Assembly (NCBI RefSeq): GCF_002999335.1
Contig: NW_020312414.1
Coordinates: forward strand, 62,001-126,000
DNA: 64,000 bases
Direction: 5' to 3'
From: Cyclospora cayetanensis
Taxonomy: Eukaryota > Apicomplexa > Conoidasida > Eucoccidiorida > Eimeriidae
This document shows, one piece after another, positions 57,477 to 64,000 of the stretch; within the stretch, counting starts at the first letter, position 1, and the number at the start of each line of letters is the position of its first letter. The notes beneath the pieces were generated by a model. It worked only from the letters and a program-made list of their open reading frames with translations. It did not search any database and was not told the origin of the DNA. Position numbers and translations under genes: made by a program.

Positions 57477-60019
57477 CTAGCATGAATACCTGTGGCGCAA
57501 GGAATCGCTTAGGGCCTTCCGGTTCCGAAGAAGCCTGGAGACGAGCTCCCTGGTAGTCCACGAGGAGAAACTCTCAACTTCTCTGTAGATACCCAGCTCC
57601 TTAGGAACACGGTACGGATCTTCATCCTCCTCCAGGAGCAGTTCAGAGGTAGCATCAACAGGTCCAATTGCGTGGCCCTCTGCACCTATACGGGCGCTCG
57701 AGAGCCTTTCTTTGTCACTCCCAAGGATGCCGCCTAGGGAATCTGCAGTGCAGTCTATCCGCGTGCCTCGTACTACAATGTGAATGCCAAGCATCTCCAA
57801 CAGGTACTTAGGAATCGTCCATGGAGCCCCAATTATTACCTCGTCAACCATGCGCATTGCTGCACCAGACCGAACATAGCGCACTGATGCATCCAATGCA
57901 GAGGCGTTTGCCCGCCCGTCTACACGAACAAAGCGAAGTCACACGTAGTACTCGAAAACCGCCAGTCATGGACGCAATGGGAAGCAGGCAGAGGATTAAA
58001 GACTCACCGAGTACATTCAACGCGCGTTCGTTGACATTCATGACTGGGAATCCTAGGCCCTTCACAGCAGACACTGTAGCATCATCTGAAGCGGCAGGAG
58101 CAAGAATAGCAGAAATTACACGAAATAGATACAAATGAGGGAGTGTGCTGCGCCTGTGGTTCGGAGCAGCGCAGTCACCACTGACCGCTCCTCTTCCCCC
58201 TTCAGTTTCGCCTGATGCTCTGGACTCTCCATAGTTCCAACTAGGCTGTCTGTAGTACGCTTTAGGTGACAGTCCTTACCATGGATGCCAACGATAAGGT
58301 AGTCCCCCATCTCCTTCGCGATCTTGAGGATCCGAACATGCCCCACTGCGCACCGTAGCAGGCATACACAGCTCGTCATACGCGCACATGCATGCGCCTG
58401 TGTGTGGCCCTCTACACGCATGCAGCTACCCGTAAAGCCGTGCTACTCTTGAACCATGTCACCAGAGCCTAGGAGCTTAAAGGGTCACGCCCAAGATAAC
58501 AAGCAAGGTGAGTCATAGCCAGGGATTCTTTTCTCTGCGATTCACAGCACGGCGAGGGAAACTAACCGTGCAGCACATCGAAGGATCCGTCAACGTAAAC
58601 CACTCTGTCTCCTGGTTTCGGCTTTTTCGCTTCGCCAATGAACTGAAGAAGCCTCTTTGAAGACATGAAGACGCTCAAGTCCCCTCGGCGCTTCCCCATC
58701 TTACCGGGGCCCCTGTCATATGCCTTGTCGGGAGCCACCACCCCAGCGCCTTGGGAGGCCTTGCGTTCTTCCCTATTTAAGGAGTCTCTAAAAGCCTCTT
58801 TCTCGCTCCTCTCCTGCCCGTAAGGCGTACTGGAGGGCCCCACGCGAGCTCCAGGAAGTCCGTTATTCCCCCCCTCGCTCATGGCTTCTTCTACTTCTGA
58901 ATTCTCCAGGGCTTTCCTCGCGAAGTGCCCCACAAGTTGAGGCCTGTCTACAGCTACTCGTTCCTCGCACATGTGCGCGGTGGCCTCCAGAAGCCTGCGG
59001 GTGATGGAAGTCGAGCTGATCCCCTCAGTCCTCTTGAACACCAGCATTCTTCCAGCCGCTCTGGGCTGTGCGTAAGCGTCCCGTCCATCAGCTCCGGCAG
59101 CCCAGTCATCTCCGTGAGCCGCTGCCTCGCAGTTTAGGGCATCCAAGAGGTCTGTCGAGACTTCGTACGGCGTGCCAATGACTACTTCATCCACCCACTT
59201 GCAGCTTGCCACGATCTCGGCGCGTTCCTCCTCGGTGTAGAGGGGCCAGCAGCCCTTGGCAGCGTATGTCCCCCTGTCGCTATTAACGCCAACAATCAGC
59301 CGCTTCCCCAGCAGCCGTGCCTGGCGCAGAGCATTGAAGTGCCCAGAGTGCAAGAGATCAAAGACCCCATCGACGAAGATACGGCCTGCCCGGCAGTGGG
59401 GGGGGGGCCCAACTGGAAGCCCCACAGAGATCCCTGGCCGCACTGCGGCAGGGGGTAGAGAGAGAGTAGAGATTCCAGAAAGAGAGTACGGCACAGCTCC
59501 CCCAGTATTCGGATCATATGCAAACACCAGAGGCTCTGCAGCAGAAGAGTCAGCAGCCACAGGGACGGTGCATCCTACGGAACACTGCCCTTTCTCTTTC
59601 GAAGCGTCGTCTGCTGCACCTGCGGTCTTGGGGGCCCCAGTGCCGTAAGGCTCCCTCTTCTGCTGTTTTTCTTCATTCGGTTCGTTCTCCTTGCAATCCT
59701 GACAGGGTCCGTGCTCAGCAACACTTCCGCCTGGACTCGTGGCTGCAACTGTTTCTGCTGTAGGCGGCGAGTCGGGTTCGAAGAGAGCCCTCAGTGCGGC
59801 GACGTCCGCCGCAGCTTTGGCGTGCAGCTGAGCATCGCAGAGGCTGCAGGAGCCACATGGGCCCCAAGCACCCTCACAGGGTTGGTCCAGCGAGGGCCCA
59901 CCGTGGGTTCGGATGCGAGTCTGGAGGGCCTCGTCCTTGGAGATCAATTGGTATATGAGAATCAGGCGGTGCAAAAACGAGGTGTCTGTACACCCCACAC
60001 AAGGAGGGGAAGCGCCCAT
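57477..60019 (-). CDS. Ethanolamine-phosphate cytidylyltransferase
   Basis: Four exons: 60019..58567, 58345..58280, 58085..58008 and 57859..57477; phases agree (659 aa). It makes CDP-ethanolamine from CTP and phosphoethanolamine, the regulated step of the Kennedy pathway to phosphatidylethanolamine. Two cytidylyltransferase domains are visible, as in PCYT2/ECT1: domain 1 with FVDGVFDLLHSGHFNALRQA (HSGH, about 222-225) and RTEGISSTSITRRL; domain 2 with VYVDGSFDVLH then VGHVRILKIAKEMG (an HVGH motif formed across intron 1), VMNVNERALNVL, MVDEVIIGAP and SWTTRELVSRLLRNR. The N-terminal 200 residues (Cys/Glu-rich, no domain) and the linker between domains are longer than in animals or yeast. The start is ATG (MGASPPCVGC). 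Single-domain choline-type enzymes are excluded by the duplicated fold. Confidence 0.88.
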
Positions 60020-62181
60020 CTTCGTGCGTCCGTACGAGGTAGGCAGCCGTCCACTGAGTTGCAGCTGTCGGGTTACCTGCGTGGTCTCCAGGGCAAGCGT
60101 TCCGACGCCCTACCCTGAGGCTCAGCCTCTAGGGGCTTCGGAGTGAACGCGGGTGTAGTAAGGAAGCAAAGAGCTACAGGGTGGGGACAAATAAACAGAA
60201 GACCCCATGGAGGGGACGCAAACAACTGTCTGGGCCAGTGGCTTGATCAGGTAAGGGAACAGAGGGCTGTCCGGAAAGAACAGCGAAGAAAACGACAATC
60301 AAAAGGTCAATATCAGTTGTATACCCAACAAAGAAAACTCTTCATATGGTGTACTGAAAGGAACGAAGGGAAGGAAGCATAATAGTCAGACCTGATGCCC
60401 TGTTGCTCTACCTCATACTCCTGCAGCCTGATGTGGCTGGGGCTGGCAACAGCAGCAGCAGGACACTCACTCATCACACGGCGTTTCCTGACGTTTCGTC
60501 CTACCTGTCTGTTCAATTTCAGTAAGCACAACCTACCAAAAATAGACGATAAAGGTCATTATATTTTGTCTGGCAGCACTGACGCAGCTCCATGAGAAAA
60601 GAGGCTTTAATTGCAGGCCCCCTTGTCGCAGCGCTGCCCATGGCAACACTTCGAAGTTTCCATGTCTACTGCCTTTACCAGGAACCGGGAGGCACTCAGT
60701 ATCAAAAGAAAAATAATGGCCTGCTGTGGGGCCCCCAAAATGACATTACTCAGAGCAAAGTATCCTAGATGTTCTCATTTAAAGCGAAGCAGCTTAGCTG
60801 CCCCCACAGACAGTACCAGGAAGAGTCTAAAAGTTTCTTGTCAAGTCTGCGTAGGTTAGCCTACAACATGAATTAAAGATCGATTTGGGGAGGAGCTGCT
60901 CCTGTGTGTGGTCTAAAAGGATTTATTTTCCCACTTTTTCTTTAGGTCTCGGGCCTGGAGTCAGGGGAAGGGCTGTAGGGGTGTAGCTGGCTGACCTCAA
61001 GTGAGTCCAAGGCATTATGCCTCCAAAGTCAACTCAGCAAGCAGGCAACGAACACAGGTCCCGTTCGCGAACCGAGAGATGTGCCATACAAAAATATGAA
61101 GTTGTAGACCTCCCAGGCCGTGTACTGCCCGCCTCGCTATCTGGCAGGCTGAGCTGAACTCCAACATTGTCAACTACTGGAGTCATAGTTGACCAAATAT
61201 TAGCGAAAAATTGACCAGCCGATAACTCCATTTGTGCGCCAACAGTGCTCAGCGATATACAAGATTTCCAACAATCAAACCCAGGTGTGCTGGTGCGATA
61301 GGTATACTGTGCAGTTAGCTGTGAGTGCTCGCAGTACTAGAGAACGTAACCACTCGCACCTGAACTGTCCCTTTTCCCTCGTCAGGATTGGAAAGGGGTG
61401 GTGCTGGCAGACGATGGAAAGGCATTGCTTGGTGAAACAATTTTTGATTAAGTTGGTATCAAGGTTACATTTGAGAGTCGCCCAACGGGAACCTCAGATG
61501 GGGTGCCATATCATAGGAATCTGTATTTAATCCAAATAGGTCAAGGGGCAAGAGTACATTTGAGCCCGTCACATGAGGTCTGCCACTGTAGCAGCAGGAA
61601 AATGTGGAGAATTGGTTACACTAGCAGATGAAAACATCTGCCGCCGCTGAGGCGGAATGACCTGAGTGTGGCATGGGTACTTACGAAGACTTAAGAGTCT
61701 CATAACCTCTTTAGGCATCAGCCTTCCTTCTACTGAACCTGATCCTAGCTAGGGCGATTTTGTTATGCTCAAAAGGGCGTGGTAAACGAGTATGGGTCAT
61801 GGATTAGCCCGAATAGTCAACGAATCGCCTCCTATCTTCTATTCACTAATCACAAAGGCCTACTTCCCTCATCACGAAGTAGCCTATGCTGCTTGTGAGA
61901 TAATCACATTAAGTTGTAACCAGTACAGACTCTCAATATCCTAAATCTCAGCTACCAAACCGTGGCCTCACCAGTTGCCATAGGAAGGAATCAACCCTTG
62001 GTTCTAAAGCGTAGACCCCGAAAACACATATTTTATGACTGTAGCCACCGCAGTCACCTGAAACTCCCGCCGCGCACTTTAGGGGTTGCTACATCGCTGC
62101 TACGAAGCTCCTAGCTGCCATTCAATTCGGCAGAATTTTTGTCCCCACAGCGGCAAAAATGGCAAAACTAAAGTGACAAGG
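60020..62181. other. Gene-poor stretch with dispersed repeat copy
   Basis: Upstream of the cytidylyltransferase gene; contains repeat copy E. Short CAG-free frames only. No gene supported. Confidence 0.5.
61245..61530 (+). repeat. Dispersed repeat family, copy E
   Basis: Core at 61302-61370 (actgtgcagttagctgtg, agtgctcgcagtactag, then cactcgcacctg). About 50 bases upstream, cagcgatatacaagattt resembles copies B and D. Downstream, ggtatcaaggttacatttg and gaacctcagatggg align with tatcgactctggatttaag and gaccttagattggg in copy B. Confidence 0.6.
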
Positions 62182-64000
62182 TTACACGCACAGTGCATTG
62201 GGCTTTACATCGGTTGCGTTCTGCATATCCTGCAGTAAAACTGCAGCGACTCGCGTGCCTGCCTCTGCCCGCAGCACCGAATAGAATAAGAGTCCTTTAA
62301 TACCTTCAATATAAAGAGTGGCTTCAGACGTGTTCCTTCGAGCTACATGGCCACTTGGTACCCCCGCCGTAGTAGAGCCTGCGCCAAAATAACAGCACTC
62401 AACAACACGCTGATGCAGGCGAGCACCCCAGCATCTTCCTGGCTGCGCCCAGCGCAACACCGACACTACAGGGCCGCAAGCTGCACTGCAGCAGCAACAC
62501 CACTCATCACCTACGGGGCTGTGCCAACAAAAGGGAGCTGTACCGCTCAGTGAAGATCGATCTAAGCTGCTACGGGTACTAAAAACAGCAAGGGGCATAC
62601 ACACTTAGAATACACTTTGGAAAAGAAGGAGCACCATGTGACATACCGACTGTAGAGACAGCACCTGCCGTCGCTGTTCCGGGGTCCACGAGGCCATCCG
62701 GCTGGAAGTTGAACTCAAGACGCTGCAGCACGACCGCAAAAAAAACACCTCCCCCCGCTACCTGCATCCCCGAAGAAGACCCAAGTCTAAAGACAAACCC
62801 GTGTGGCTATAAACCCCTCTAACCGTCACGTGTCTGGAGGACATAGGGGTCGAGCAGGAATATCGCACTTGTTCAACATGGTCGGTGCCTTTACGACTTC
62901 GTCTGAAAAGCCACCACAGCAAGGCGCCAGCAAAGACAGCTTGTGCAGCAGCATCACCAGCATCAGGATGAAGTCGAGTCACAAAGTATTAGAGGAAGAA
63001 GCGGTGGGAGCCAATAAGCTCCGTGACAAGCAAGGTTTTCCACGCTCAACGTACCCACTAAGTTGGCCGCCGCAGGGGGTACTTCCCACGCCGGATGATT
63101 CGGCTGAGGGCGATTTGCTGCACAGAGCGTAGCAAGTGACAGAAAACGCCATCTTTTGGCGAGGGAAGAAAGCAAGAAAGACAAACTGTCAAAGCGGCGC
63201 GGAACGAAACAACGAGCAAGCCTCAAAGGGATGCAAAAGACATCAAGCGCAGAGGGCAAGTAGAGAGGGTAGTATGGCTCCGCCCAGATGCGAGGATACG
63301 CTCAAGGACGCCACGAGCCCGCATGCGGCGCTGCTCCAAAGATGCATCGAAACCACACAGATATACATTCACTCCATTCGCAGCTCACCAGGCAAACCCC
63401 CTGAGGGAGAAGAAGAGGCCCCCTGCACTGAAGACGCCCCAGCTCTTGCAGTCGGAAGCAGAGACACTGGCGGCGTTGACGCCTTCGGTGCTGCAGCCCA
63501 CTGACGCATGGAGGCCCCTTGAGAGATCCCCTGCCCTCCAGCGGGTGATACATCAGCCGAAGCCGCCTCATGTGCCGGTGCTGCTGCCGCTGCTGCAGTG
63601 GAAGGCAACCCTCCAGAAGCGGATTCTGTCCGCAAAGCCGCTGGAGGAGGACGCGCAGAAGGGGGGGCAGCAGCAGCGGAGGCGGACTGGGCTAAGAGGG
63701 CCCCCTCAGGGGCCCCACCTGCACCTTTGGCAGCGGCAGGAGCTCCTAGCACTCCTGGCTGCGCCAAACTGCCGGCAGGGGAAACCAAAGGCCATCGCTT
63801 CTGTGCTTGAGCATTTATATTTCCTGCAGTTGCTGCTGATGCTCCGTGTGTGAGGTCTGTAGCGACTGACCCACTGGCGGCAGGAGTGGATACGGGGATT
63901 TGACTCAACAAAGAAGGCTTCGCCTGTGGCTGCTGCTGCTGTAGCAGTGGCTGTTGCTGCTGCAGCGCAGTGGGTTGTTGTTGCTGCTGCTGCAGAAGAA
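62182..64000 (-). CDS. Partial multi-exon gene running off the right edge, function unknown
   Basis: Best-supported exon is 63389..64000 and beyond (5' end outside the window): a Gln-rich start (LLQQQQQQPTALQQQQ), then Ala/Pro/Ser-rich sequence, ending at a GTGAGC donor in phase 1. A matching phase-1 acceptor (CTGTGCAG) opens an exon at 63117 (NRPQPNHPAWEVPPAA). Further probable segments are QVAGGGVFFAVVLQRLEFNF near 62,700-62,767 and, near 62,180-62,570, two competing frames: one with TLYIEGIKGLLFYSVLRAEA ending in a stop at 62182, the other giving a hydrophobic C-terminus (VLACISVLLSAVILAQALL). I could not join these with consistent phases, so the exon list is incomplete and no family is recognised. 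Confidence 0.4.

Overview
The window looks like nuclear DNA of a coccidian apicomplexan, most likely Eimeria. The evidence is: split genes with GT-AG introns; proteins full of homopolymer runs (Gln, Ala, Ser, Leu) made from CAG/CTG triplets read in every frame; a rhoptry-kinase-type gene; and alternation of CAG-rich gene blocks with plainer, gene-poor DNA. Nothing is bacterial (no operons, no Shine-Dalgarno logic, no CRISPR). Species assignment is inference.

Layout. 0.2-2.1 kb (+): CDK7-like kinase with a poly-Gln insert in its activation loop. 4.0-5.1 kb (-): Ala-rich protein with a C4 zinc ribbon. 5.1-11.8 kb: gene-poor, with decayed repeats. 11.8-17.0 kb (+): POP1, the large RNase P/MRP protein. 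18.0-20.7 kb (-): Gln/His-rich protein with four tandem Cys/His fingers. 21.5-22.2 kb (+): small, probably mitochondrial membrane protein. 22.9-25.7 kb (-): five-exon E2-like (AKTIP/FTS-type) protein. 25.7-31.6 kb: gene-poor, with repeats. 31.6-33.0 kb (+): tail-anchored protein. 33.1-34.4 kb (-): RPP30, a second RNase P/MRP subunit. 35.1-39.4 kb (+): seven-exon DDX31/Dbp7 DEAD-box helicase, divergent from RPP30. 40.8-42.4 kb (+): SAM-dependent methyltransferase with a presequence. 43.2-46.4 kb (-): 1,052-residue low-complexity ORF. 48.4-53.1 kb (-): eleven-exon ROP-type kinase. 57.5-60.0 kb (-): ethanolamine-phosphate cytidylyltransferase. 62.2-64.0 kb (-): gene running off the right edge.

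Most genes are unrelated housekeeping functions, but three (POP1, RPP30, DDX31/Dbp7) serve rRNA/tRNA processing. Exon joins below were worked out by eye from splice sites, reading phase and family motifs. For the helicase, the ROP kinase, the cytidylyltransferase and the E2-like gene, all phases add up to one open frame, which is strong internal support. For POP1 and the last gene the 3' ends are unresolved.

The least expected feature is a family of at least six diverged dispersed repeats in the gene-poor stretches, all on the + strand. Two of them share a decayed protein-coding interior. It looks like an old, unclassified mobile element.
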